From contig CBDUZS010000019.1 of assembly GCA_965371785.1 (NCBI GenBank), positions 1 through 42,004 on the forward strand: DNA of 42,004 nt, given 5' to 3'. A program made the translations under genes and the position numbers. Below are positions 23,203 to 31,532 of the stretch, piece by piece. Within the stretch, counting starts at the first letter, position 1. The number at the start of each line of letters is the position of its first letter. Below the pieces are notes generated by a model. That model was not told the DNA's origin. It ran no database searches and saw only the letters and a program-made list of their open reading frames with translations. The stretch is from CBDUZS01 sp965371785. GTDB lineage: Bacteria > Fermentibacterota > Fermentibacteria > Fermentibacterales > JCC-6.

Positions 23203-24326
23203 CAATAGCTCTTTGGGTCGAATTCCATCCGTGAACCATGCCAGTCTTTGCGCCATTCCTTGTAAATCCCGGTTTCGACTGCATGACGGATTCTCTTCAT
23301 GAGGGAGGCGAAGTAACTGAGGTTGTGCAGGGTGGCGAAAACCGGCGCAAGCCATTCCCTGGCAAGGAAGAGATGTCGGAGATACGCCCTGGAATGATTG
23401 CTGCATACGTAGCAGTTGCAGTCCTCCTGCACGGGTTGGAAATCATCCCTGAATCTCGCGTTTCTTATATTGATGTGTCCCCCCGGGACGAAGAAACACC
23501 CCCCCCTGGCATTACGGGTAGGAACCACGCAGTCGAACATGTCGATTCCCATTGCAGTGAAATCGACCAGGTCTTCCGGTTTTCCGACTCCCATGAGGTA
23601 CCGGGCTTTCCCGGAGGGTAGAAATGGTTCACATGCGTTGACTGCGAGCTCCATCTGCTCTCTCTGCTCGCCAACGGATACTCCCCCTATCGCATACCCG
23701 TCGAAATCCATATCGACCAGTTCTCGTGCACAGAGCTCCCTCAGATCCTGATAGCTGCCTCCCTGGACGATGCCGAATACCGCAGCGTTCCCACCCGGAT
23801 GAACCTTTCGGGCTCTCTCAGCCCATCTCAGTGTGAGTCTGACCGATTCTCCGGTCTTTTCATGGTCGCTCGGCAGCTCGAGGCATTCATCGAGCACCAT
23901 CATGATATCGCTTCCGAATACGGTCTGGAGTTCGATGACCTTTTCCGGTGTGAGAACGTGGCTGGAGCCATCGATGTGTGATCTGAAGCTGAATCCCTCC
24001 TCCGAGCGTTTACGGAAGCTGGAAAGGCTCCATATCTGAAAACCTCCACTGTCGGTGAGAATGTTCCCGCTCCAGGACATGAAGCCATGAAGACCTCCGG
24101 CCTGCTCCATCACTTCGGCTCCCGGTCTGAGGTAGAGATGGTAAGTGTTTCCGAGTATCAGGTTGTACCCCTCCTCGGTGAGATCCCTGTTCCGTACCGT
24201 CTTGACGCTGGCCTGGGTTCCCACCGGCATGAAGACGGGTGTTTCGACATCGCCATGGGAAAGATGGAGTCTGCCCCGTCTTGCACCTCCACTGGTTCCC
24301 AGCAGTGTGAACCCGGGAGTTCTCAT
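23202..24326 (-). CDS. tgt: tRNA-guanine transglycosylase
   Basis: Tgt swaps guanine-34 for preQ1 in tRNAs with GUN anticodons, the insertion step of queuosine biosynthesis. The 374-residue protein has the general acid/base Asp in ILTDSGGFQIWSL, the nucleophile region GIDMFDCVVPTRNARGG and FGIVQGGSYQDLR and GYAIGGVSVGE for substrate binding. The zinc site CNCYVC plus His (DCNCYVCSNHSRAYLRHLF) is complete. The start ATG 24326 overlaps the stop of the upstream RDD gene (ATGA). queA, the next step, is one gene upstream. A run of eight C on the plus strand (23509-23516) falls in the codons for the ARGG segment. Confidence 0.97.
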   Translation of the reverse strand: MRTPGFTLLGTSGGARRGRLHLSHGDVETPVFMPVGTQASVKTVRNRDLTEEGYNLILGNTYHLYLRPGAEVMEQAGGLHGFMSWSGNILTDSGGFQIWSLSSFRKRSEEGFSFRSHIDGSSHVLTPEKVIELQTVFGSDIMMVLDECLELPSDHEKTGESVRLTLRWAERARKVHPGGNAAVFGIVQGGSYQDLRELCARELVDMDFDGYAIGGVSVGEQREQMELAVNACEPFLPSGKARYLMGVGKPEDLVDFTAMGIDMFDCVVPTRNARGGCFFVPGGHINIRNARFRDDFQPVQEDCNCYVCSNHSRAYLRHLFLAREWLAPVFATLHNLSYFASLMKRIRHAVETGIYKEWRKDWHGSRMEFDPKSY

Positions 24327-25546
24327 TCGCGGGGGGCTTCTTCCGGAGACTGATCCAGCGAATCGGGTTCGTGAGGTGAGGGAAGCGAGTCAGGCTCCGT
24401 GTGAAGACTTTCTGCAACGGAAATGAGGCCGGGATCGGTGAGAGGATACTCTACGAAAGCGGTATCCGGCTGCGAGATGCTGTCAATTTCGGTTACGGTG
24501 ATTTCTCCGGAATCCGGTGGAAACGTGATGAATGTGTCCGGCAGAATCGGGAAAATCGTGTCCGGTGCAATCATCAGAGTATCGGTAATCGTTGTGGGTT
24601 CTGTAATGATCGAGTCAAGGGTTTCGGGCAGAGTATCCGGTTCGGGTATTGTATCCACCTGTGATTCCGGTAAAACCAGAGGTTCCGTTGGCAGATGCAG
24701 CGAGTCGATGCCGGTTACGAAATCCTCGAACCCGGATCCCGCGGTGGCGGATGAGTCCTCGAGAAGCAGGATGGCGTGATCGGGATCCAGTATCCTTATC
24801 TCTTCGAGTTCGTGTTCGAGATCGTCCAGCATCCCATTCCTGTAGTACAGGCTGGCCAGCCTTACATGGAACTCGATCCTGTCGGGGTTCCTGATGGAGA
24901 GGTCGAGATAGATTGCCAGCAATTCCGAGTCGTTACCGAGCAGGTCTTCTCCGGACGACGGAACATCCGGTTCCCGCTGCTGCAGGACATGCTCCACGCG
25001 GACGGGGACGAGCAGAATGAGCACGGCAATTGCCAGCGAGAATATCGTGTACGCTCTCACTACGATCTTGATCCTGTTCTGCGCCCTCTTGATTGCACCG
25101 GTCGATCTCGGATCGAGAGCTGGATCCAGGGGTACGATCCTCGTGCGGGAGAGAACCTCCGGAATGGATCGTCTCCCGCTGAGGATGGAGAGGAATCCTG
25201 ATCCCGCAAGCAAGAGGGAGGGGGGAGTAAGGATAACTCGAACAAGCGACTGCCATTGATTTGCCGATTTCCCGTCGACGGATCCCTCGACCAGTCCGAA
25301 AGCTGCCAGAGGGTTGGTCCTGTGTGAGGATAGAGGGCATTCCAGCCAGGCAACCAGTGCTGCAGAGATGATGTACTGCAGTGGAAGAAGATAGAGATAG
25401 CAGCCGGTGAGCAGTCTCGTAATCGAACCCAGGAGAAGAGTCCAGGATAGAACTAGCAGAGTCTCCATGCATACCAGTCCGAAATGATTCCTGAGATCAG
25501 GTCTTGCTCTGTTGCTCAGGGCGTGATGCCTTGCGGTTATTGCCAA
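24323..25546 (-). CDS. RDD-like membrane protein with TPR-like segment and Pro/Asp/Thr-rich tail
   Basis: The 407-residue protein begins RPDLRNHFGL, with four membrane helices (about 25-48, 50-70, 100-125, 170-190) and IPEVLSRTRIVPLD, which resembles the C-terminal edge of RDD-family membrane domains. A short TPR-like region follows (about 210-260: SELLAIYLDLSIRNPDRIEFHVRLASLYYR). The last 130 residues are rich in P, D, T and E, with repeated PDT/PDS units and no fold expected. I do not recognise a function. It sits between queA and tgt with an ATGA overlap to tgt and 10 bp to queA, so it is translated with the queuosine genes. TTG 25546 is chosen because GGAG precedes it by about seven bases. 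Confidence 0.7.
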   Translation of the reverse strand: MAITARHHALSNRARPDLRNHFGLVCMETLLVLSWTLLLGSITRLLTGCYLYLLPLQYIISAALVAWLECPLSSHRTNPLAAFGLVEGSVDGKSANQWQSLVRVILTPPSLLLAGSGFLSILSGRRSIPEVLSRTRIVPLDPALDPRSTGAIKRAQNRIKIVVRAYTIFSLAIAVLILLVPVRVEHVLQQREPDVPSSGEDLLGNDSELLAIYLDLSIRNPDRIEFHVRLASLYYRNGMLDDLEHELEEIRILDPDHAILLLEDSSATAGSGFEDFVTGIDSLHLPTEPLVLPESQVDTIPEPDTLPETLDSIITEPTTITDTLMIAPDTIFPILPDTFITFPPDSGEITVTEIDSISQPDTAFVEYPLTDPGLISVAESLHTEPDSLPSPHEPDSLDQSPEEAPRE

Positions 25547-25556
25547 ATTGCCACTC

Positions 25557-26606
25557 CTACACGATCAGCATTGCGTCACCGTAACTGTAGAATCTGAATT
25601 CGCTGCGCACAGCATGTGCATAGGCCTGCTTCATGAAAGAGAACCCCATGAATGCTGCTACAAGGCAAAGGAGAGAGCTGCCTGGGAGATGAAAATTCGT
25701 GATCATCCCGTCGACCAGATGAAAACCATACGGCGGATAAATGAAGAGATCCGTCTCACCATCTCTGTCAGAGTCTTCCTCCAGCCCGATGCTCTCCAGC
25801 ACCCTGGTCGTAGTCGTCCCTACGGCTATTATACGACGGCCTTCGCGCTTCGCACGTCTGATGCTCCGAATTGACTCAGAGGTAACGGAATACTCCTCCG
25901 GATCGAGCCTGTTCATTTCGAGCCGTTCGAATCTGAGCGGCTGAAACGTTCCCGGACCGACATGGAGTGTGATGAAGGTATGCTCCACTCCCTTTTCGCT
26001 CAGACCCCGAAAGACCTCCCTGTCGAAATGGAGGCCTGCAGTCGGAGCTGCAACGGCGCCCGTATGACTGGCATATACGGTCTGGTATCGTTCGGAGTCC
26101 ATTTCATCTGCAGTCCTGTGTATGTAGGGGGGCAGGGGCACGGTCCCCCATTTCCCGGGCAGACGGTCAGAGCAGCCGGTTGCAGAAGTGAATTCCAGGA
26201 GCGCCCTGCCTCCGTCGAAGGAATCTATTACCTTGGCACTCAGTCCCTTCCCAAGATCAAACACTGTCCCGACCCGGGCCTGCCTGCCCGGTCTGAGAAG
26301 GGCTTTCCAGATGTATTCTTCCATTCGTCTGAGAAGAAAGATCTCCGTCTTCCCTCCGGTGTCCCGCCTTACGCCGTAGAGTCTGGCTCTGAAAACCCGC
26401 GTATCGTTCATGACCAGAAGGTCTCCCTGTCGAAGAAGTCCGGGGAGCATATCGAACGTGGATTCGGAGAGAGTAAGGTCTTTCCGTCTGGCAATCAGCA
26501 GTCTGCTGCCGCTCCTGTTCTCGAGTGGTTTCTGAGCAATAAGTCTATTGGGAAGAGCGTACTCGAGGTCGGATCTTCTCAGTTCGTGTTCGATTTTGCG
26601 TTTCAT
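25557..26606 (-). CDS. queA: S-adenosylmethionine:tRNA ribosyltransferase-isomerase
   Basis: QueA transfers and isomerises the ribosyl group of SAM onto preQ1-tRNA, giving epoxyqueuosine. The 349-residue length is normal. Family blocks are clear: YALPNRLIAQKPLENRSGSRLL near the N-terminus, VMNDTRVFRARLYG, GKWGTVPLPPYI, GAVAAPTAGLHFD, FITLHVGPGTFQPL and TNFHLPGSSLLCLVAAFMG. ATG 26606 is the only suitable start. It begins 5 bp after the sensor-kinase gene stop and is followed by the RDD protein and tgt, so these are in one run. A queG homologue for the last step is not in the window. Confidence 0.97.
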   Translation of the reverse strand: MKRKIEHELRRSDLEYALPNRLIAQKPLENRSGSRLLIARRKDLTLSESTFDMLPGLLRQGDLLVMNDTRVFRARLYGVRRDTGGKTEIFLLRRMEEYIWKALLRPGRQARVGTVFDLGKGLSAKVIDSFDGGRALLEFTSATGCSDRLPGKWGTVPLPPYIHRTADEMDSERYQTVYASHTGAVAAPTAGLHFDREVFRGLSEKGVEHTFITLHVGPGTFQPLRFERLEMNRLDPEEYSVTSESIRSIRRAKREGRRIIAVGTTTTRVLESIGLEEDSDRDGETDLFIYPPYGFHLVDGMITNFHLPGSSLLCLVAAFMGFSFMKQAYAHAVRSEFRFYSYGDAMLIV

Positions 26607-26611
26607 TGCGG

Positions 26612-29137
26612 TTACCCCGAGATCGGGAACCTGAGTACGAATTTTGTGCCGGAATCACTGTTGCTCCAGACACTTATAACCCCGTCATGAAGTTCGGTGA
26701 AGTGCTTGACTATCGCAAGCCCGATCCCGAGATCGGTCGCGACAGTGTACTCATGCCTGTGGAATCGGTCGAACAGGTATGGAAGTTCGGATGAATCAAT
26801 GCCGGATCCTGAGTCGGAGACCTGCAGCGTCCATACATCCCTGTCGATGCCTATTCTTACAAGCACTTCTCCACCTGGCCTGCTGAATCTGATGGCGTTG
26901 TCGACGAGATTGGTTACGATCTGCTCCATTCCGTTGATGTCGAAGCAGGCTATGAATGACTCATCGGGATACTCGACTGTGACGGTCACATCGTTCTGCC
27001 TGCCTTCCTCGAGCAGGGGTGGCAGGACCGCGCTGACGAGTTCAGCAGGTTTCCCCCAGGCCGATTCGAACTCCTCCTCCTGCAATTCAAGCTTCATGAA
27101 CGTCAGGAGTCGATTACTCTGCCGGGTCAGATCCGCGATCGAGCGTTTCATCGAATCAGCACACTCTGCCTGGTCAGAGTTGAGTTGTCCTATTCTGTCA
27201 TCGAGAATGAGTTCTACGTTGGCAGTCAGGGCTGCGAGGGGTGATTTGAGCCGCGTGGAAAGGCTTTGCAGCAGAGAGTACAGCTGAGCTCTTCCGGTGC
27301 TGTCACCCGCAGCGTCCAATCCCTTTCCGGCAGCTGGAATCTGTCCGCTCCCGAACAACCAGAGTGAGAGCACTGTTCCGAGTATTTTGATCTGTGAGGG
27401 CGCCGGTCTCAGGTAGCCCCCTTTCCGTCTGCAGCTTGCCACAAGTGTGCCTGCAGGGCGCCCCTCGCTGAGGAGGGGAACGGCCAGTTCACTTCCCGCA
27501 TGTGGGAACACAGGCTCGAAACGGCTATCCCTCCCTGAGTCCGCCATGTAAGTGAGTTCGTTATGAGTGTATGCCCAGGATGCAACAGAATCCTGCTGGA
27601 GCTGCAACAGGGGAAGTTCCCCCGTGAAGCCAAATCCGGAGAGCGGTTTGAGTACCGCCTCTCCTCCGTTCAGGACGCTGATCAGTACGGAGTCCGAGTT
27701 CGAGATATCGGCTATGCTCTCGAGCATTCCTTCGAGACTGCTTTTTCCATCGAGAATATCACAGAAATCGACCATGGAAGAAAACGTTTTCATGATCATG
27801 CGCATGGAGCTGATCTCAGCCCAGTAGTCTATGAACAGCATAGCCATCTTCAGGACGAAACGCTGAAGGGGTGGCAGGCTGTCCTCGAGCAGTCCCGAAA
27901 GCCTGAGATTGAAGCGGCCGTATCTGTGTTTCGCAGGGATAGTCAGATCGTAACGCTCCTCGTCATTCACCTTCCAGACCTCTACAGAACTGAAATTACC
28001 CGGCTCGCCATCCTCCAGCTGAACGTCCCCTACGGTAACTGTTCTGCCACCGAGTCTGCAGGATACCCCCTTGGCGAGAGTGCCCTCTCTGATGAATTCG
28101 AGAATCCATCGAAGCAGATCTTCTTCATCTGGAATGTTGTCAAGCAATGCCAGAAGAGGCCGGATTCCATGACAGAAGCCCTCCTGAAGAACCGGGCTGG
28201 AACATTCGGGAAAGAGAAAAACGAATACTTCTTGAGTGCCGGATAGCCGAAGCGCAGCCACCTCGCAGGGAATGCTCTTTCCTGCTGCGCTGATCAGAGT
28301 AACGCTGAAACGCACGGGAGAGAACGCATCGCAGGTTCCGGTTTCAATGAGAGTGGTTATCTCGCTTCCGTCGTCGTTGATGATCAGATCGTCGAAACAG
28401 GCACAGTCGAGGTCGCAACCAAGAGTCTCGCTTGCGAAGTCGCGGGCTGACTCATTGCCCCAGGTTATCCTGCCCTGATCACCGATGCTGACAACGGGAA
28501 TCGGGAAATCTTCGAAGATTGTGTTCGCAAGGGGTACATCCGTTTTTCCGTCCCCCGTCACGCCCATTGATGGATTCGAGAAGCGCATGAGTACCAGATT
28601 GCCCGGAAGGGGAAGTCTTCTGATATCGAGAACGTAGGTTCTTTCCTGAGCTGTTTGCCTGACGTTGAACCCGGTGGTATCACAGATGTCCTCGAGTGCG
28701 CCGGATAAGGCCATCAGCGACGGAGGGTCGAGGACGTCGGAAAGTCTGCCGGCTCCGCTTGCGGCATCGAAAGTTGATGAGGCTGCGATCAGAACACCTG
28801 CTGAATCGGATATTATCATCCTGTCCCCTGGGAAAGTAACGTCTACGTAGCGAGTCAGCTCCTCTCTGTCAGCGTGTCTGAGATAGAGCAGTCCCTTCCC
28901 CTGTGACATCCTGAGAACGCTCATCAGAAAGGTCTTGTTGTTGATGATTACAGGCCAGCAGCCTTCAGGAAAATCAACCCACCCCTCTATCAAAGCAGTT
29001 AATGTGCTGCAGTTATCTTCGAGATACTTCCCGAGAGCTGTTGAGCAGGTAGGCTCCTTTCCGGAAGAGAAAGCTACGAAGAGTGCATCAGAGGGCATAT
29101 CCGATGCAGATATTGCAGTAAACTCCTCAGATTGCAT
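26612..29137 (-). CDS. Histidine-kinase-like sensor protein lacking the phospho-acceptor His
   Basis: This 841-residue, soluble multidomain protein has no membrane helix. An N-terminal domain of about 190 residues that I do not recognise is followed by a PAS-like region (about 215-330: FPIPVVSIGDQGRITWGNES), a second undefined stretch and a GAF-like domain (about 480-610). A DHp-type helix and a full HATPase domain complete it: N box NLVDNAIRFSRPG, G1 DSGSGID, F box LFDRFHR, G2 GIGLAIVKHF. In the DHp H-box the usual H-E-L-R-T-P is replaced by T-R-L-K-S-P (Thr628), and no other His lies in that helix. No response regulator is nearby. ATG 29137 is chosen over TTG 29167, but neither has a strong ribosome site. 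The stop lies 5 bp before queA. Confidence 0.8.
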   Translation of the reverse strand: MQSEEFTAISASDMPSDALFVAFSSGKEPTCSTALGKYLEDNCSTLTALIEGWVDFPEGCWPVIINNKTFLMSVLRMSQGKGLLYLRHADREELTRYVDVTFPGDRMIISDSAGVLIAASSTFDAASGAGRLSDVLDPPSLMALSGALEDICDTTGFNVRQTAQERTYVLDIRRLPLPGNLVLMRFSNPSMGVTGDGKTDVPLANTIFEDFPIPVVSIGDQGRITWGNESARDFASETLGCDLDCACFDDLIINDDGSEITTLIETGTCDAFSPVRFSVTLISAAGKSIPCEVAALRLSGTQEVFVFLFPECSSPVLQEGFCHGIRPLLALLDNIPDEEDLLRWILEFIREGTLAKGVSCRLGGRTVTVGDVQLEDGEPGNFSSVEVWKVNDEERYDLTIPAKHRYGRFNLRLSGLLEDSLPPLQRFVLKMAMLFIDYWAEISSMRMIMKTFSSMVDFCDILDGKSSLEGMLESIADISNSDSVLISVLNGGEAVLKPLSGFGFTGELPLLQLQQDSVASWAYTHNELTYMADSGRDSRFEPVFPHAGSELAVPLLSEGRPAGTLVASCRRKGGYLRPAPSQIKILGTVLSLWLFGSGQIPAAGKGLDAAGDSTGRAQLYSLLQSLSTRLKSPLAALTANVELILDDRIGQLNSDQAECADSMKRSIADLTRQSNRLLTFMKLELQEEEFESAWGKPAELVSAVLPPLLEEGRQNDVTVTVEYPDESFIACFDINGMEQIVTNLVDNAIRFSRPGGEVLVRIGIDRDVWTLQVSDSGSGIDSSELPYLFDRFHRHEYTVATDLGIGLAIVKHFTELHDGVISVWSNSDSGTKFVLRFPISG

Positions 29138-29175
29138 ATTAGGCACTTCCGATGTTTGCGAGAGCAAAAAAACAC

Positions 29176-29221
29176 TTGCAGTACAACACGCATATTCTAT
29201 ATTAATGCACTGGCCGGTAAA
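29176..29221. promoter_or_regulatory. Overlapping divergent promoters between sensor-kinase and EIIA genes
   Basis: Plus strand: TTGCAG (29176-29181), 16 bases, TATATT (29198-29203), leading to the EIIA gene. Minus strand: TTTACC (29216-29221), 16 bases, TAGAAT (29194-29199), leading to the sensor gene. The two -10 boxes share two bases, so the promoters are face to face and should exclude each other. Confidence 0.5.
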
Positions 29222-29232
29222 GGAGATACTTA

Positions 29233-29691
29233 TTGAAATACTCGAGCTACTGCATCTGGGAGCTCTCTTCGACAGACCGTACTTCCGCCCTTTTCGAGAT
29301 GCTGCAGGCTCTTCCGCTGGCAGAACGACCTAGAGAACTCCTTGTCGGCGCACTCGAATCCAGAGAGCAGGCCGGTGCTACCATCGTTCAGGATGACATC
29401 GCCATGCCTCATTGCCGCAGTATCCTGGTCGACGATTTCGCAATCGTTCTTGGCCGTGCCCCGAAAGGGCTTGGCTGGCCGAAAAAAAAAGTAAGCACAA
29501 TTATACTATTCATATCACCTGTAAAACCCTCCGGTCCGCAGGAGCACATGGATCTGATCCGGCATCTCGTCAAATCGATCAAGGGGAAAAGGAACCGGGA
29601 AAAGCTGTCCAGAGTTGAAACACCAGAGGCAATGGCTCGACACTTCGGTTTTGAATTAGTTGAAGGTGATTCAGATGAAACAGGATCTTGA
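29233..29691 (+). CDS. PTS EIIA domain protein (fructose/PtsN-like)
   Basis: The 152-residue single-domain protein is of the EIIA family 2 type. LLVGALESREQAGATIVQDDIAMPHCRS carries the phospho-acceptor His60, and VSTIILFISPVKPSGPQEHMDLIRHL matches the family's second block. PtsN-type proteins are phosphorylated by EI and an HPr-like carrier and regulate partners such as kinases, K+ transport or sigma factors, rather than transporting sugar. Neither EI nor HPr is in this window. The start is TTG 29233, with AAGGAG at 29220-29225 seven bases before it. A run of nine A (29482-29490) encodes PKKK. It overlaps the next gene by 17 bp. Confidence 0.82.
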   Translation: MKYSSYCIWELSSTDRTSALFEMLQALPLAERPRELLVGALESREQAGATIVQDDIAMPHCRSILVDDFAIVLGRAPKGLGWPKKKVSTIILFISPVKPSGPQEHMDLIRHLVKSIKGKRNREKLSRVETPEAMARHFGFELVEGDSDETGS

Positions 29692-30028
29692 GAAACTGAT
29701 CAGTCTGCACGATCTCGATGTAATGATCAACGATCTTTCCAGGGATGATATTCGGAACTCGGAAAAGATGCTCGGATTGTCACCGGACGATGCACTAAAG
29801 GAGTTGAAAGCGCTCAGAGAGACATTCTGTTCCAGCATTAGCAGGCGTTTTCTGACCATGTACACACAGCTTGCCGGTCATTACGGAAACGCGGTAGCAC
29901 CCGCTCTGCAGGGAAGGTGTTCCGGATGCCTCACGAGACTGCCTACTGCGATGTGCTCTTCACCTGATCGGAACGATCATGTGCGTACTTGCCCAACCTG
30001 CGGGAGAATCATCTACTGGGCAGACTGA
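29675..30028 (+). CDS. Short C4 zinc-ribbon protein
   Basis: The 117-residue protein has a charged helical N-terminus (about 1-70, with heptad-like spacing) and a C-terminal zinc ribbon with Cys82/85 and Cys106/109 in CSGC...CPTCGRIIYW. This resembles the C4-type zinc-ribbon proteins whose usual length is near 240 residues with a long coiled coil. Here the coiled coil is about half that length. ATG 29675 is preferred over an upstream TTG because AAGGTGAT precedes it. It overlaps EIIA and lies 28 bp before guaB, so all three are probably cotranscribed. Function is unknown; relatives have been linked to RNA or ribosome-related processes but not conclusively. Confidence 0.75.
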   Translation: MKQDLEKLISLHDLDVMINDLSRDDIRNSEKMLGLSPDDALKELKALRETFCSSISRRFLTMYTQLAGHYGNAVAPALQGRCSGCLTRLPTAMCSSPDRNDHVRTCPTCGRIIYWAD

Positions 30029-30056
30029 CCCGAGCAAGAATTCAGGGGAGCAGATC

Positions 30057-31532
30057 ATGAAACCGTCGGAATCAAGAGAAGCATATACTTTCGATGATGT
30101 TCTTCTTCTACCGGGATATTCAGAGGTTCTGCCGGGAGATGCAGACCTGAGAACCACTCTCGGTCGGGGAGTAATACTGAACATTCCCGTCATAAGTGCC
30201 GCCATGGACACCGTAACCGAAGCTGACATGGCAATCGCTCTTGCCAAGTGCGGCGGGATGGGCGTAGTTCACAAGAATCTGTCGGTCGAACTCCAGGCCG
30301 AGCATGTGCGAAAGGTCAAGAGAGCCGAGAGCGGAGTGATTCTCGATCCCATCACCCTCGAATCGGATGCGACTGTCTCCGATGCGATCAACCTGTCGAA
30401 GGAGAGCGGTGTATCAGGCTTTCCGGTGATACGTGATGGCAAGCTTGCGGGTATGCTCACGAACCGGGACTACCAGTTCGAGGAAGACCACTCCGCCAGA
30501 GTCTGTGATCTGATGACACCGACCGAGAGATTGATAACTGCTCCTCCCGGTACCGATCTGGACAAGGCTCTCGATCTCCTTCGCAAGCACCGTCTCGAAA
30601 AACTTCCTCTGGTCGATTCCGAAGGCAGGATTACCGGGCTTATCACCGTGAAGGACGTTCACAAGGCAATCGCATATCCAAACGCCTGTAAAGATGGTGA
30701 GGGGAGGCTCAGGGTCGGTGCAGCCATCGGAGTCGGTCCGAACGGCATGATGAGAGCCGAATCCCTCGTGAACGCAGGAGTCGACTGCCTTTTTGTAGAC
30801 ACTGCTCACGGGCATTCGAAAATGGTCCTCGATTCGACGGAAGAGATCAAGAAGACGTATCCCGACATCCCCCTCGTGGCAGGAAACGTGGTCACTGCGC
30901 AGGCCACTTCTGATCTTCTCAGGATTGGAGCGGATACCGTCAAGGTAGGAGTTGGCCCTGGATCGATATGCACTACCAGGATTATTGCGGGTGTCGGTTG
31001 TCCCCAGTTTTCAGCCATTTATGACTGTGCCTGTGCAGCACGCGAGCAGGGCGCTCACGTGATAGCAGACGGAGGCATTAAGTTTTCGGGGGATATCGTT
31101 AAAGCTCTTGCTGCCGGCGCATCATCTGTCATGATCGGGAGCCTGTTTGCAGGCATTACCGAAAGCCCCGGTGAAACGGTTATCTACAAGGGTCGAAAAT
31201 TCAAGATTTACAGGGGAATGGGCTCTATCGACGCGATGAAGAAAGGCAGTGCGGATCGCTACTTCCAGAGTGCCAGCCACGAGAGAAAACTTGTCCCCGA
31301 GGGTATCGAGGGAATGGTCCCTTTCAAAGGTCCTCTCAACGACTACCTGATCCAGCTCACCGGTGGTCTGCGTGCCGGAATGGGCTACATCGGCGCAGCC
31401 ACAATCGCAGATCTCCCAGGGAAGGCAAGATTCGTCAGGATCACATCCGCAGGTCTGAGAGAAAGCCATGCCCACGATGTGCTCGTTACGAAGGAAGCCC
31501 CCAACTACTCTTCGGACAGTCATGCTTTCTGA
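30057..31532 (+). CDS. guaB: Inosine-5'-monophosphate dehydrogenase
   Basis: GuaB oxidises IMP to XMP with NAD+, the committed step of GMP synthesis. The 491-residue length is standard. The N-terminus YTFDDVLLLPGYSEVLPGD, two CBS modules (about 95-205) inserted in the TIM barrel, the catalytic Cys305 in GPGSICTTRIIAGVGCPQ, the phosphate-binding ADGGIKFSGDIVKALAAGA and the flap region YRGMGSIDAMKKGSADRYFQ are all present. The ATG at 30057 has AGGGGAG (30043-30049); a longer open frame upstream overlaps the zinc-ribbon gene and is not used. Its stop overlaps the start of the pseudokinase gene by 11 bp. Confidence 0.97.
   Translation: MKPSESREAYTFDDVLLLPGYSEVLPGDADLRTTLGRGVILNIPVISAAMDTVTEADMAIALAKCGGMGVVHKNLSVELQAEHVRKVKRAESGVILDPITLESDATVSDAINLSKESGVSGFPVIRDGKLAGMLTNRDYQFEEDHSARVCDLMTPTERLITAPPGTDLDKALDLLRKHRLEKLPLVDSEGRITGLITVKDVHKAIAYPNACKDGEGRLRVGAAIGVGPNGMMRAESLVNAGVDCLFVDTAHGHSKMVLDSTEEIKKTYPDIPLVAGNVVTAQATSDLLRIGADTVKVGVGPGSICTTRIIAGVGCPQFSAIYDCACAAREQGAHVIADGGIKFSGDIVKALAAGASSVMIGSLFAGITESPGETVIYKGRKFKIYRGMGSIDAMKKGSADRYFQSASHERKLVPEGIEGMVPFKGPLNDYLIQLTGGLRAGMGYIGAATIADLPGKARFVRITSAGLRESHAHDVLVTKEAPNYSSDSHAF

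Noticed and set aside
23203..23406. N-terminal extension of rlmD
   Set aside because: It lies inside tgt; the TRAM domain begins at ATG 23202.
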